Part shown: positions 15,908 to 24,575 of the stretch, in pieces | Position numbering within the stretch: position 1 is the stretch's first letter | Layout: each line of letters begins with the position of its first letter | Source: Maribacter antarcticus DSM 21422 | GTDB lineage: Bacteria; Bacteroidota; Bacteroidia; Flavobacteriales; Flavobacteriaceae | Length of the DNA stretch: 64,000 bases | Direction: 5' to 3' | Assembly (NCBI RefSeq): GCF_000621125.1 | Contig: NZ_KK211214.1 | Coordinates: 329,461 to 393,460 of the forward strand | The notes under the pieces: model-generated | Told to the model about the DNA's origin: nothing | Databases searched by the model: none | Seen by the model: the letters and a program-made list of their open reading frames with translations, nothing else | Translations under genes and position numbers: made by a program

Positions 15908-18757
15908 CTAAGCTTCAGCATAAGCCTCTATGGGTGCACAGGTGCAGATTAAATTACGATCTCCATACGCATCATCTACCCTTCTTATCGAAGGCCAAAA
16001 CTTATTGTCTTTAACATATGATAACGGAAATGCTGCTTTTTCTCTGCTATAAGGGAAGTCCCAAATATCGTTGGTAACCATATCCATAGTGTGCGGAGCA
16101 TTTTTTAAGACGTTGTTCGGCTCATTTGCAATGGATTCATTGATTTCTTTACGAATAGAAAGCATGGCATCGCAAAAACGGTCTAGTTCTGCTAAACTTT
16201 CACTTTCTGTAGGTTCTATCATTACTGTTCCTGCCACGGGGAAGGATACCGTTGGTGCATGAAAGCCATAGTCCATTAAACGTTTTGCAATGTCGGTTAC
16301 TTCAATACCGTTTTCCTTAAAAGGTCTACAGTCGATAATCATCTCGTGTGCGGCCCTTCCTTTTTCGCCAGTGTATAGTACCTCAAAACTACCATGTAAA
16401 CGATGTTTGATGTAGTTTGCGTTTAATATTGCAATTTCTGTGGAACGCGTTAATCCATACTCTCCAAGCATTTTTATATATCCGTAAGAAATCAAACAGG
16501 CCAAAGAACTTCCCCATGGGGCGCCCGAAATAGCTGTAATTCCTTTCTCGCCTCCAGTTTCTATTACCGGATTACTCGGTAAGAAGGGTACCAATTGTGA
16601 TGCAACACATATCGGACCTACACCAGGACCTCCACCTCCGTGTGGAATGGCAAAAGTTTTGTGTAAGTTTAAGTGACAGACATCTGCGCCAATATTACCA
16701 GGATGTGTTAACCCTACTTGAGCGTTCATGTTAGCACCATCCATATAGACTTGCCCTCCATGATCATGAATCAACTGTGTAATATGTTTTATTGAAGACT
16801 CAAAAACCCCATGGGTAGATGGATAGGTAACCATTAAGGCTGCTAGGTTTTCTGAATGTTGCTTTACTTTTTCCTCTAGGTCGGCTACATCTATATTTCC
16901 TTTTTCATCAGTCTTGGTTACTACGACCTTCATGCCTGCCATAACTGCTGAAGCCGGATTAGTTCCATGCGCTGAAGCTGGAATAATACAGATGTTTCTA
17001 TGCGTATCTTCGCGAGATTCGTGGTAGGCGCGTATTACCATAAGTCCAGCATATTCTCCTTGCGCTCCAGAATTGGGTTGTAGGGAAGTATCTGCGAACC
17101 CGGTAATCGTGGTAAGGTCTTTTGCTAATTCTTTTAGCATTATTTGGTAGCCTTCCGCTTGATCAATAGGTGCGAAAGGATGGATGTTGCCCCAGTTGCT
17201 TTGGCTTAAGGGCAGCATTTCACTGGCTGCGTTTAACTTCATTGTGCAACTACCCAGAGCAATCATACTATGGTTTAATGCGAGGTCTTTGCGTTCTAAT
17301 TTTTTGATGTAGCGCATCAGTTCTGTTTCGGAATGATAGGAATTGAACACCTTATTCTCCATGTAGGGAGCGGTACGTTGTACACTTTTCATAATTGCCG
17401 ATGCGGTAACCAGCTCGCTTATTATAATACTTTCTTTGCCTAGTGCCTGGGCAAAAACAGAAACAATTGCGTTTAGGTCCTTGATACTTGTAGCTTCGTT
17501 TACCGCGATGGAAATGGTTTGTGTATCAATATATAAAAAATTAATTTCATGTTGTTCCGCTATAGGTCTCACTTTGGAAGCATCGATTTTAACGGTAATA
17601 GTATCGAAATAAGAGGAATTGATTTGGTATATCCCCAATTTCTCTAGGGCATCGGCAAGAGTAGTTGCGGATGCATGGACTTTATCAGCAATATATTTCA
17701 AGCCTTTAGGTCCATGGTATACGGCATACATTCCTGCCATAACGGCCAACAATACCTGCGCTGTACAAATATTGGATGTAGCTTTATCTCTTTTGATGTG
17801 TTGCTCACGTGTTTGAAGCGCCATACGCATTGCCGGCTTACCATCAGTATCCTTGGTTACGCCAATGATTCGCCCGGGGATATTTCTTTTATACGCTTCC
17901 TTAGTAGCAAAGAATGCTGCGTGAGGCCCACCATAACCTAACGGAATACCAAAACGTTGTGTCGTGCCCACAACAACATCTACACCAAATTCGCCTGGAG
18001 GTGTTAATAGTACTAAACTTAATATATCTGCAGAAACCGCTACTTTAATACCGTTCTCTTTCGCATGGGTTACAAAAGTCGCGTAGTTGTTTATTTGTCC
18101 ATGTTTTCCTGGATATTGCAATAAAGCACCATAAAAATCTGTCTCAAACTGAAATTCTTCGTGGTTACCAATAACAAGCTCAATACCTAGTGGGGTAGAA
18201 CGGGTTTGTAGCAGGGATAAAGTCTGGGGCAATACCTCTTCTGATACGAAAAATTTCAACACTCCGTTTTTCTTTTGCTCGCGCGAACGTACATCATATA
18301 ACATGGTCATGGCCTCTGCCGCGGCAGTACTCTCGTCTAATAGGGAGGCATTGGCGAGTTCCATTCCCGTAAGGTCTGTAATTACTGTTTGGAAGTTTAA
18401 AAGCGCCTCCAACCTGCCTTGCGCTATTTCTGCTTGGTAGGGCGTGTAAGCAGTATACCAACCCGGATTTTCTAAAATATTTCTTTTGATGACTGAGGGT
18501 GTTAAACTCTCGTGATACCCCAAGCCAATATAGGATTTGAAAACTTTATTCTTTTTGGATAGCTCTTCTATATGGCTCAAAAACTCGTGTTCGCTCATAG
18601 GCGCTTCTAGTGCCAAAGGTGATTTTAACCTAATTTCCTCAGGAATGGTCTCAAAAATGAGTTGCTCTAAATTCTCCACGGATATGGCTTTCAGCATATG
18701 TTGTAGGTCTTCTTCACGTATACCTATATGGCGGGATGCAAACACGTCTGTCTTCAT
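15908..18757 (-). CDS. gcvP: Glycine dehydrogenase (decarboxylating), P protein
   Basis: PLP enzyme of the glycine cleavage system that decarboxylates glycine and passes the aminomethyl group to lipoyl-GcvH. 949 aa, the fused single-chain form. N-terminal FASRHIGIREEDLQHML, YTPYQAEIAQGRLEALLNFQT and the PLP-lysine motif HLNLHKTFAIPHGGGGPGVG (Lys near 700) are diagnostic; SYGYIKMLGEYGL and GTVMIEPTESES occur towards the end. No gcvT or gcvH lies beside it, so the complex is encoded at dispersed sites. It is a single-gene unit with its own terminator. Confidence 0.97.
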   Translation of the reverse strand: MKTDVFASRHIGIREEDLQHMLKAISVENLEQLIFETIPEEIRLKSPLALEAPMSEHEFLSHIEELSKKNKVFKSYIGLGYHESLTPSVIKRNILENPGWYTAYTPYQAEIAQGRLEALLNFQTVITDLTGMELANASLLDESTAAAEAMTMLYDVRSREQKKNGVLKFFVSEEVLPQTLSLLQTRSTPLGIELVIGNHEEFQFETDFYGALLQYPGKHGQINNYATFVTHAKENGIKVAVSADILSLVLLTPPGEFGVDVVVGTTQRFGIPLGYGGPHAAFFATKEAYKRNIPGRIIGVTKDTDGKPAMRMALQTREQHIKRDKATSNICTAQVLLAVMAGMYAVYHGPKGLKYIADKVHASATTLADALEKLGIYQINSSYFDTITVKIDASKVRPIAEQHEINFLYIDTQTISIAVNEATSIKDLNAIVSVFAQALGKESIIISELVTASAIMKSVQRTAPYMENKVFNSYHSETELMRYIKKLERKDLALNHSMIALGSCTMKLNAASEMLPLSQSNWGNIHPFAPIDQAEGYQIMLKELAKDLTTITGFADTSLQPNSGAQGEYAGLMVIRAYHESREDTHRNICIIPASAHGTNPASAVMAGMKVVVTKTDEKGNIDVADLEEKVKQHSENLAALMVTYPSTHGVFESSIKHITQLIHDHGGQVYMDGANMNAQVGLTHPGNIGADVCHLNLHKTFAIPHGGGGPGVGPICVASQLVPFLPSNPVIETGGEKGITAISGAPWGSSLACLISYGYIKMLGEYGLTRSTEIAILNANYIKHRLHGSFEVLYTGEKGRAAHEMIIDCRPFKENGIEVTDIAKRLMDYGFHAPTVSFPVAGTVMIEPTESESLAELDRFCDAMLSIRKEINESIANEPNNVLKNAPHTMDMVTNDIWDFPYSREKAAFPLSYVKDNKFWPSIRRVDDAYGDRNLICTCAPIEAYAEA

Positions 18758-18779
18758 AATTTTCTTAGAATTAGTGTTG

Positions 18780-18787
18780 CAAAATTA
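18780..18787 (-). promoter_or_regulatory. Promoter -7 element of gcvP
   Basis: TAATTTTG on the minus strand, 22 bases upstream of the gcvP ATG, fits TAnnTTTG. No good -33 TTTG is seen. No glycine-riboswitch-like structure is apparent in the short leader. Confidence 0.45.
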
Positions 18788-18873
18788 AGAATTATTTGCG
18801 TGCTGAACACCTATTTTTCTAAGGCTTAGGCCGAAAGTTCTTAACTAGAATCCAAGGTTATAAACAGTTTGGC

Positions 18874-18881
18874 TACTTTTG
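18874..18881 (+). promoter_or_regulatory. Possible -7 element of the UbiA-like gene
   Basis: TACTTTTG fits TAnnTTTG and ends only 4 bases before the ATG at 18886. If it is used, the transcript would be leaderless or nearly so. Confidence 0.3.
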
Positions 18882-18885
18882 TTTA

Positions 18886-19707
18886 ATGAAGATTTTAAAA
18901 GGTGTTTTTGATTTTTATCTAGATGCCAGTATACACGTAGCTTTTGCTGTATTAGCCTTAATGAGGGTTACTACCCTTTCTTTAAACATTCCACCGGATT
19001 TGCACCTTTCTTGGTTTCTTTTTTTCGGAACCATTATATGCTATAATTTTGTTAAATACGGTGTAGAAGCTAAAAAGTACGTTTTGGTGGCCAACCGCTA
19101 TCATAAAAACATCCAGTTCTTTAGTTTTATTTCTGCGGCTTTTATGCTGTATCATGCTTATTTTTTAAGTCATGAAGTCTGGATTGCTATCGCAGTGTTA
19201 GCTTTGGTTTCGGGACTGTATACGCTACCTGTTTTGCCACGTTCAAAGAATCTAAGGAGTTGGGGCGGATTTAAAATTTTTATCGTTGCACTTGTGTGGA
19301 CGGGAGCTACGGTGTTACTTCCTGTTTTAAGTCAAGATTATGAATTATCTTGGAATGTTCAAATCGTCTCTTTGCAACGATTTATATTCGTTCTGGTGTT
19401 ATTGATACCTTTTGAAATACGGGATTTACAGTATGATGACCCAGAATTAAAAACACTTCCACAGCGCTTTGGAGTATCCAATACAAAAGTATTTGGTTTC
19501 TTTTTGGTGCTGCTGTTTTTCTTTATTACGTTTTTTAAGGATGAAATAAGTGTTACGGATTTGGTGTCCAAAGGTGTTTTGTTTCTGGTTCTATGCAGTC
19601 TGCTGAAGGCTACAAAGAGGAATCAGGCTGCCTATTTTTCTTCTTTTTGGGTGGAAGCCATACCTGTAGGATGGTATTTGATACTGCTTGTGGTTGGGTT
19701 GTTTTAA
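18886..19707 (+). CDS. UbiA-like prenyltransferase-family membrane protein
   Basis: 273 aa with about eight hydrophobic segments. The segment EIRDLQYDDPELKTLPQRFG closely follows the second aspartate-rich motif of UbiA prenyltransferases (DxxD...KTLPxxxG). The first motif, normally NDxxD, reads YNFVKYGVEAKKY and lacks the aspartates, so catalysis is doubtful or altered. UbiA members join isoprenyl chains to aromatic or lipid acceptors. It stands alone between gcvP and the convergent anti-sigma-like gene. The assignment rests on one motif and the membrane pattern. Confidence 0.65.
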   Translation: MKILKGVFDFYLDASIHVAFAVLALMRVTTLSLNIPPDLHLSWFLFFGTIICYNFVKYGVEAKKYVLVANRYHKNIQFFSFISAAFMLYHAYFLSHEVWIAIAVLALVSGLYTLPVLPRSKNLRSWGGFKIFIVALVWTGATVLLPVLSQDYELSWNVQIVSLQRFIFVLVLLIPFEIRDLQYDDPELKTLPQRFGVSNTKVFGFFLVLLFFFITFFKDEISVTDLVSKGVLFLVLCSLLKATKRNQAAYFSSFWVEAIPVGWYLILLVVGLF

Positions 19708-19709
19708 AC

Positions 19710-19931
19710 TTAGGTTTTAAGCTTTTCTTTCATTTTAAGTTTTTCTTGATTTGAAAGGCTTTGTAGTTTTGCTTTTTCACAAAGTGAGGTAAGGGTGTTA
19801 TTCTTTTCGGTGGCCTTAGAACAGGTTTTACATATAAAGAGATGGAAACGTAGCTTTACTATTTCTAAAAAAGTAGCTTCCCTATACTGGGCTTTATTGC
19901 AAATTATGGCTGCTTTGTCACAAGAATTCAT
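19710..19931 (-). CDS. Small zinc-finger protein, probable anti-sigma factor
   Basis: 73 aa with four or more cysteines: MNSCDKAAIICNKAQY and RFHLFICKTCSKA. The H-x3-C-x2-C arrangement is that of zinc-binding anti-sigma domains. The protein has no membrane segment, so it would be a soluble regulator or only the cytoplasmic domain. Its ATG overlaps the TGA of the sigma gene (ATGA, 19928-19931), the usual coupling of sigma and anti-sigma. Function is inferred from motif and neighbour. Confidence 0.68.
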   Translation of the reverse strand: MNSCDKAAIICNKAQYREATFLEIVKLRFHLFICKTCSKATEKNNTLTSLCEKAKLQSLSNQEKLKMKEKLKT

Positions 19932-20488
19932 AGTTGAAACCAGTTTTGGTTAAGACATCCCATCAGCGCGGTTCTTGCTCTGTGTACCATGACCCAAAGG
20001 TTAGACGGATTGATGTCTAGTTCATTACAAATATCTTCCGTGCTAATGCCTTCAATTGTTTTCATAGTAAAAACTTGTGACTGCTTTTTTGGTAATTTGG
20101 AGATACATTCCTGAATGGCCAGTCCCAATTCCTCATTTTCCATTACACTATTTTCCAGTGTGCTATATGGATCAGCTACTTGTTCTTCCATCCAGTCGCC
20201 TTCGGCATCACTTGCGGAACTGTAGTTCATGCGAACTTCTGCTTTCCCTTTTTTGGAATTCGTTTTTCGATAATGATCAATGACCTTTCTTTTCAGGATG
20301 GCTATTAACCAAGTGCGTTCTGCGGCATCTCCCTTATAGTTTTTAGCAGATTTTAGTCCGGCTAAAAAGGTTTCAGAAACCAAATCTTTGGCAACTTCGG
20401 AATCACTCACTCTACCCACGGCAAAGTTGAAAAGATAATCTGCATAGCTATCTACCCAGAGGTCAGGTTGTAGTTGGTGTTGTATCAT
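19928..20488 (-). CDS. Sigma-70 family (ECF-type) RNA polymerase sigma factor
   Basis: 186 aa from ATG 20486-20488 (MIQHQLQPDLWVDSYADY). The frame opens up to 20548, but a -7 promoter box lies inside that extension and homologues start near LQPxLWV, so the shorter start is preferred. Region 2 (YLFNFAVGRVSDSEVAKDLVSETF, RTWLIAILKRKVIDHYRK) and region 4 (ISKLPKKQSQVFTMKTIEG, DICNELDINPSNLWVMVHRA) are clear. It directs RNA polymerase to a small regulon. It is coupled to the zinc-finger gene downstream and divergent from the rhodanese gene. Confidence 0.92.
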   Translation of the reverse strand: MIQHQLQPDLWVDSYADYLFNFAVGRVSDSEVAKDLVSETFLAGLKSAKNYKGDAAERTWLIAILKRKVIDHYRKTNSKKGKAEVRMNYSSASDAEGDWMEEQVADPYSTLENSVMENEELGLAIQECISKLPKKQSQVFTMKTIEGISTEDICNELDINPSNLWVMVHRARTALMGCLNQNWFQL

Positions 20489-20505
20489 TGGTGTTTTGTC
20501 CTTTT

Positions 20506-20513
20506 CAAAAATA
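20506..20513 (-). promoter_or_regulatory. -7 element of the sigma/anti-sigma operon
   Basis: TATTTTTG on the minus strand, 17 bases before ATG 20488, fits TAnnTTTG and helps choose that start. No TTTG is present at -33, which may mean a sigma factor with another -33 preference, perhaps autoregulation. Confidence 0.4.
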
Positions 20514-20583
20514 ACGGAAATACTGGTAACATCCTTGATTATTTTCATTGTATTGCAGGTATCCCGTGATGGTTATTATTTGT

Positions 20584-20591
20584 TATTTTTG
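20584..20591 (+). promoter_or_regulatory. -7 element of the rhodanese gene
   Basis: TATTTTTG fits TAnnTTTG, 16 bases before ATG 20608. It supports that start over the in-frame ATG at 20548. No -33 TTTG is seen. Confidence 0.4.
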
Positions 20592-20607
20592 TAAAAACCT
20601 TCAGTAT

Positions 20608-20967
20608 ATGAAACAGCTTCAGATAATTGTATTTTTTCTACTATTAGTTAATTTTGGTTGTGGTCAAGCCAAATCAAAACATATAAATGAGTTTTTAGAA
20701 AACCACCCGAAAGATGTTGTTTTGGTAGATGTGAGAACACCTGAAGAATTTAAGCAAGGACACTTGCACAATGCACAAAATATTAGTTTGTTCGATGTTG
20801 ATTTTGAAAATAAATTTTCAGTGATAAATAAGGACGAAACTATTTATGTGTATTGTAAGGCGGGCGGTAGAAGTGCCAAAGCCCAAGAAAAATTACTATC
20901 CCTGGGCTATAAAAAAGTAATCAACTTAGAAGGTGGCTACGATGTTGTATTGGCTGAAAAGAATTGA
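20608..20967 (+). CDS. Rhodanese-like lipoprotein
   Basis: 119 aa. MKQLQIIVFFLLLVNFGC is a lipoprotein signal with lipidated C18. The rhodanese domain follows: VVLVDVRTPEEFKQGHLHNAQNI and the active-site loop YCKAGGRSAKA with C83, so a persulfide-type activity in the periplasm is plausible. Single-domain periplasmic rhodaneses handle sulfane sulfur; the donor and acceptor are unknown. The start at 20608 is chosen because it begins the signal peptide; an upstream ATG at 20548 would add 20 unlikely residues. Confidence 0.88.
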   Translation: MKQLQIIVFFLLLVNFGCGQAKSKHINEFLENHPKDVVLVDVRTPEEFKQGHLHNAQNISLFDVDFENKFSVINKDETIYVYCKAGGRSAKAQEKLLSLGYKKVINLEGGYDVVLAEKN

Positions 20968-20968
20968 T

Positions 20969-21266
20969 TTAAGCGCAATCCTCTCCTAAGACTTTGGTCA
21001 CCATCGGAAAACCAAATTGAAATCCTACATTCAAAAGTTTCATGAGAAACACATTTCTACTTTTATATTGAGTTCGGTTTCAGTTCGTATGACTACAGCG
21101 CTTATTTCTAAAATTTATTTAGGGCAGGTAGTCCAAATCCGAAGCTTGCCGCTTCCCATACCTTTTGCATAAGTTGTGCGTTAGTAGTAGGTTTTTTGAT
21201 GCTAATATTTTTTGAACTTTTTAGTGAAGGTTCTTTTATGATATTTTTAATAAAACGGACAAAATA
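20969..21266 (-). pseudogene. Decayed minus-strand gene, family not recognised
   Basis: Three stretches in different frames read like protein. From 21266 there is a 52-codon open stretch without an initial ATG, including TTNAQLMQKVWEAASFGFG and LPALNKF, ending at TAG 21108-21110. Then another frame reads ILEISAVVIRTETELNIKVE, and a third reads FLMKLLNVGFQFGFPMVTKV and LGEDCA to TAA 20969-20971. At least two frameshifts are needed to join them. The stretch fills the space between the rhodanese gene and the next remnant. I do not recognise the family, and part of this could be chance. Confidence 0.4.
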
Positions 21267-21271
21267 TCAAC

Positions 21272-21930
21272 ATGTATCCAACTGAATTTTTACTGCTCTT
21301 TTTCATGCTTTCCTCCCACACCTGATTTTGCATCGTCCGATATTACACATTCTCTTAATTTTAAACTGAACACGATAGGTGCCGAAAAAATGAAGGAATG
21401 GAGTCAGGAAAATGGTCCGATTAATGCGTCACTGGTTCTCGAAGATAGAATTTTACAGACGGTCACTATGAATATTTTATTGGTAGATGGTTTTGAAAAA
21501 AGCAGGTAAAGGCGTTACGCAAAAAATTAAATAAAGCCAAGATAGAGAAAGGATGACAGCACTATTTAGTTGTAAATAAAAACTTTGCCATAGTTAAGGA
21601 CAATGCCGACAATAAGAATACCTATTCTATAGTACGTATTCAGATGTTGATGCTTTTGTGGAAAGAGAGAAGACGGTACCAGATGCTAAGTACCCATTTG
21701 TTTATAATTCCTTGTTAATAGTCGGTAGTTTTTATGGTTACGAGTATGACGGTACTTCAGAATCGCTTTGTATGCTGTAAGGAAGTAGGGTTGGCGTAAA
21801 ATCTATTTTAATGGAAATTAGTGAAGAGCAAAGTATACTTGCCTTATTTGAGGCGGAAGATATAGCAAATGCTTTTAAGAAAAATCGCTTGGTAGTGGAG
21901 TTAACCTACCGTGATAAAATTGACATTTGA
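21272..21930 (+). pseudogene. Decayed plus-strand gene, possibly secreted
   Basis: ATG 21272 opens a hydrophobic signal-like start (MYPTEFLLLFFMLSS) that stops at 21323. A shifted frame then gives SLNFKLNTIGAEKMKEWSQE and NASLVLEDRILQTVTMNILL to TAA 21507. Further pieces are QHYLVVNKNFAIVKDNADNK, then YSDVDAFVEREKTVPDAKYP, and finally LFEAEDIANAFKKNRLVVEL to TGA 21928. At least two frameshifts and several stop codons separate them. The GAEKMKEW/LVLEDRI stretch is faintly like the SecDF P1-head fold; this is not firm. Confidence 0.65.
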
Positions 21931-22312
21931 GATATCGAATTCATTAATACCGGATAGGTTCAACGAAATATCGCCCTCTGAAATTTCAGCGCCATCAAAT
22001 ACTGCAACTGTAAAATTTAGAGTAAGGTCAGTTTCATAATCCAGTTTCAACCCAACACCAATACCTAGTTCTCCTGTTGTTTCGTTATTCAGGATGTTTT
22101 GGGTAGATTCTAGGGTGTAGCTAAGCTCGCCGTTATTGCTATCGGATGCTTGTACGCCTCCAATTACGGTTCCTGTTGGATCGTGTTTAGTGATTCGGAA
22201 TTGTTAGCTCGTAATGCTTGGGGCATTATTTGTCATTTCTTCGTTTACCTCTTTAGAATCGGTACTGCAGGTAACAGCCAAAAAAGCGAATAGGGGTAAT
22301 GCTATTTTTTAT
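21901..22312 (-). pseudogene. Cadherin-like lipoprotein gene with lost start and one in-frame stop
   Basis: A single minus-strand frame runs from about 22308 to TAA 21901. It begins KIALPLFAFLAVTCSTDSKE, a lipoprotein signal whose initiator region has become a TAA-containing sequence. It is interrupted once by TAA at 22204-22206 after 34 codons. After the stop it reads TGTVIGGVQASDSNNGELSY, then LKLDYETDLTLNFTVAVFDG, the pattern of a cadherin domain (tG-IxAsDsd, LDyE, VxvxDG). An intact version would be a short surface lipoprotein. Its 3' end overlaps the + strand remnant by 30 bp. Confidence 0.8.
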
Positions 22313-22411
22313 CTAGTTATTGTATATTGCTCTAGCGACTCTAAAACAAAGGTTTAGTTGACTAAAATAGACCACAAACCGATACCCTAAATCTTGTGGT
22401 TGTGAACTACT

Positions 22412-22440
22412 AAAAATAGGTTGTGAATGCGCCTATTTTT
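22412..22440 (-). terminator. AT-rich hairpin at the 3' end of the M3 peptidase gene
   Basis: AAAAATAGG (22412-22420) pairs perfectly with CCTATTTTT (22432-22440) around an 11-nt loop and overlaps the TAG stop codon. On the minus strand it ends in a T-run. The weak stem makes this a moderate call. Confidence 0.5.
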
Positions 22441-24457
22441 CTAAAAGCCCCGCTCTTTCAAGTAGTGCCTCCACCTTAGGTTCCGCTCCGCGAAATCTTT
22501 TATACAGGACCATAGGGTTTTCAGTACCCCCTTTGGATAGCACATGTTCCTTGAATTTCGTAGCGACTTCTTTATTAAAAATTCCTTTTTCTTTAAAATA
22601 GGCAAAGGCATCCGCATCTAATACTTCTGCCCATTTGTAACTATAGTAGCCAGAGGAATAACCGCCTTGAAAAATATGAGCGAAAGCCGTACTCATGCAG
22701 GTTTCTGGTGTGTCTGGATACAAATTAGATCCAGCAAAGGCTTTTGTTTCGTATGCTTTAACATCGTTAATACTTGTGGGGTCCGTACCATGCCAAGACA
22801 TATCTAAAAGTCCGAAACTGAGTTGCCTTAATGTTTGCATACCTTCTTGAAAGGTGGCAGATTTCTTTATTTTTTGGATTAATTCCATAGGAATCACTTC
22901 TCCTGTTTCGTAATGCTTTGCAAACAATTCTAAAGCTTCTTTTTCGTAGCACCAGTTTTCCATAACCTGACTCGGTAGTTCCACAAAATCCCAATAGACT
23001 GATGTTCCGGATAGACTAGGGTAGGTCGTGTTTGCTAACATACCATGTAAGCCGTGTCCGAATTCGTGGAACAAAGTGGTGACCTCATTAAAGGTTAAAA
23101 GTGATGGCTTTGTAGCTGTAGAAGGCGTGAAATTACAAACGTTAGATATATGCGGACGTACATTTTCGCCATCTTTTTTCCATTGCGATTTAAACGAAGT
23201 CATCCAAGCGCCACCACGTTTTCCTGCACGAGGATGGAAATCGGCATAAAAGATAGAAATGAAATTCTTTTCTAAATCATATACACGGTATGTTTTAACT
23301 TCCTCATGGTATTTGTCGATATCGGAAACTTCTTCAAACTGCAAGCCAAAAAGCTTTTTGGCTACTTCGAAAACACCGTCAATAACATTTTCTAATTTAA
23401 AAAAGGGTTTCAGTTGTTCATCATCCAAATTGAATAATTCCTGCTTTAGTTTTTCAGAATAATAACTGCTGTCCCATTTCTGAAGCTGATCAATACCATC
23501 TAAATCTTTTGCAAATTTTTCTAATTGTTTGAATTCCCGTTCCGCTGCGGGTTTTGCCTTTTCCAGAAGTTCGTTTAGGAACGAATAGACTTTCTCAGGA
23601 GTTTCTGCCATGCGTTCTTCCAAAACAAAATGTGCATGGGTTTTATACCCTAATAGGTTGGCTCGTTCGTGGCGTAATTTCGCAATTTTTAGCACGCTTT
23701 CTTGGTTGTCTAGTTTATCTCCTTTAAAGGATTTACTACCGAAAGCCATAGATAGTTCTTTCCGTAACGCCCTATTCTGCGCATATTTCATAAAAGGAAT
23801 ATAGCTGGGGTAATCCAAGGTCAATAACCAACCCGTTTCTTTACCTTTCGATTTTGCTAACTGCGTAGCAGCTTCCTTAGCGCCTTCAGGTAAGCCGTAT
23901 AAGTCATTTTCATTAGTGATGTGCTTTTCATATCTGTTCGTTTCTGCTAGAATATTTTCCCCAAATTGTAATTTCAGTTTTGAAGCTTCCGCATCTATTT
24001 CCCGTAGGCGCTTCTTTTTGTCTTTGGATAAATTTGCTCCGTTGCGACTAAAGCTTTTGTAATGTTTTTCAAGTAGGGTATTTTGTTCCACAGATAGCTG
24101 TAACCTATCCTTTTGCTCGTAAACGGATTTTATCCTTTTGAATAATTCCTCATTCAATGTAACATCATTGCCAAATTCTGAAAGTAGGGGAGAAACTTCC
24201 TGTGCTATTTTTTGAATTTCTTCATTGGTTTCCGCCGAGTTTAAATTAAAAAATACGCTTGAAATCCGATCTAATTGTTGACCAGAAAACTCTATGGTTT
24301 CAATGGTGTTCTCAAAACTGGGCGCTGCTATGTTAACAGTAATGGCGTCAATTTCTTGTCTTGCAGCTTCAATAGTTTGTAAAAAGGCAGGTTTAAAATG
24401 CTCATTTTTGATTTTTGAAAAGGGTGCCGTATCAAAAGGTGTAAGTAGTGGATTCAT
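22433..24457 (-). CDS. M3 family metallopeptidase (oligopeptidase A / peptidyl-dipeptidase Dcp type)
   Basis: 674 aa, typical length. Zinc site H464-E-F-G-H468 in TLFHEFGHGLHGML. The preceding block GKRGGAWMTSFKSQWKKDGE and the following SGTSVYWDFVELPSQVMENW are hallmark M3 segments. There is no signal peptide, so it probably degrades oligopeptides in the cytoplasm, including products of Clp-type proteases. It stands alone, with a possible hairpin terminator at its stop codon. Confidence 0.94.
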   Translation of the reverse strand: MNPLLTPFDTAPFSKIKNEHFKPAFLQTIEAARQEIDAITVNIAAPSFENTIETIEFSGQQLDRISSVFFNLNSAETNEEIQKIAQEVSPLLSEFGNDVTLNEELFKRIKSVYEQKDRLQLSVEQNTLLEKHYKSFSRNGANLSKDKKKRLREIDAEASKLKLQFGENILAETNRYEKHITNENDLYGLPEGAKEAATQLAKSKGKETGWLLTLDYPSYIPFMKYAQNRALRKELSMAFGSKSFKGDKLDNQESVLKIAKLRHERANLLGYKTHAHFVLEERMAETPEKVYSFLNELLEKAKPAAEREFKQLEKFAKDLDGIDQLQKWDSSYYSEKLKQELFNLDDEQLKPFFKLENVIDGVFEVAKKLFGLQFEEVSDIDKYHEEVKTYRVYDLEKNFISIFYADFHPRAGKRGGAWMTSFKSQWKKDGENVRPHISNVCNFTPSTATKPSLLTFNEVTTLFHEFGHGLHGMLANTTYPSLSGTSVYWDFVELPSQVMENWCYEKEALELFAKHYETGEVIPMELIQKIKKSATFQEGMQTLRQLSFGLLDMSWHGTDPTSINDVKAYETKAFAGSNLYPDTPETCMSTAFAHIFQGGYSSGYYSYKWAEVLDADAFAYFKEKGIFNKEVATKFKEHVLSKGGTENPMVLYKRFRGAEPKVEALLERAGLLEK

Positions 24458-24575
24458 AAAGGGATAATTAGTTTATTTTAAGGAATTTGTTTCAAGTTTA
24501 TAGTCTTTCGAGTCAATTTCAAATAAAATAGCTGCAGTGGCTTAAAATTATTCTACTATTTCTGCTAACTGAAAA

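Noticed and set aside
18758..18885. Glycine riboswitch upstream of gcvP
   Set aside because: The leader from the -7 box to the ATG is only about 20 nt and I see no paired aptamer-like stems.
20969..22312. Insertion sequence or prophage remnant
   Set aside because: No terminal inverted repeats, target duplications or transposase/integrase motifs are visible in the fragments.
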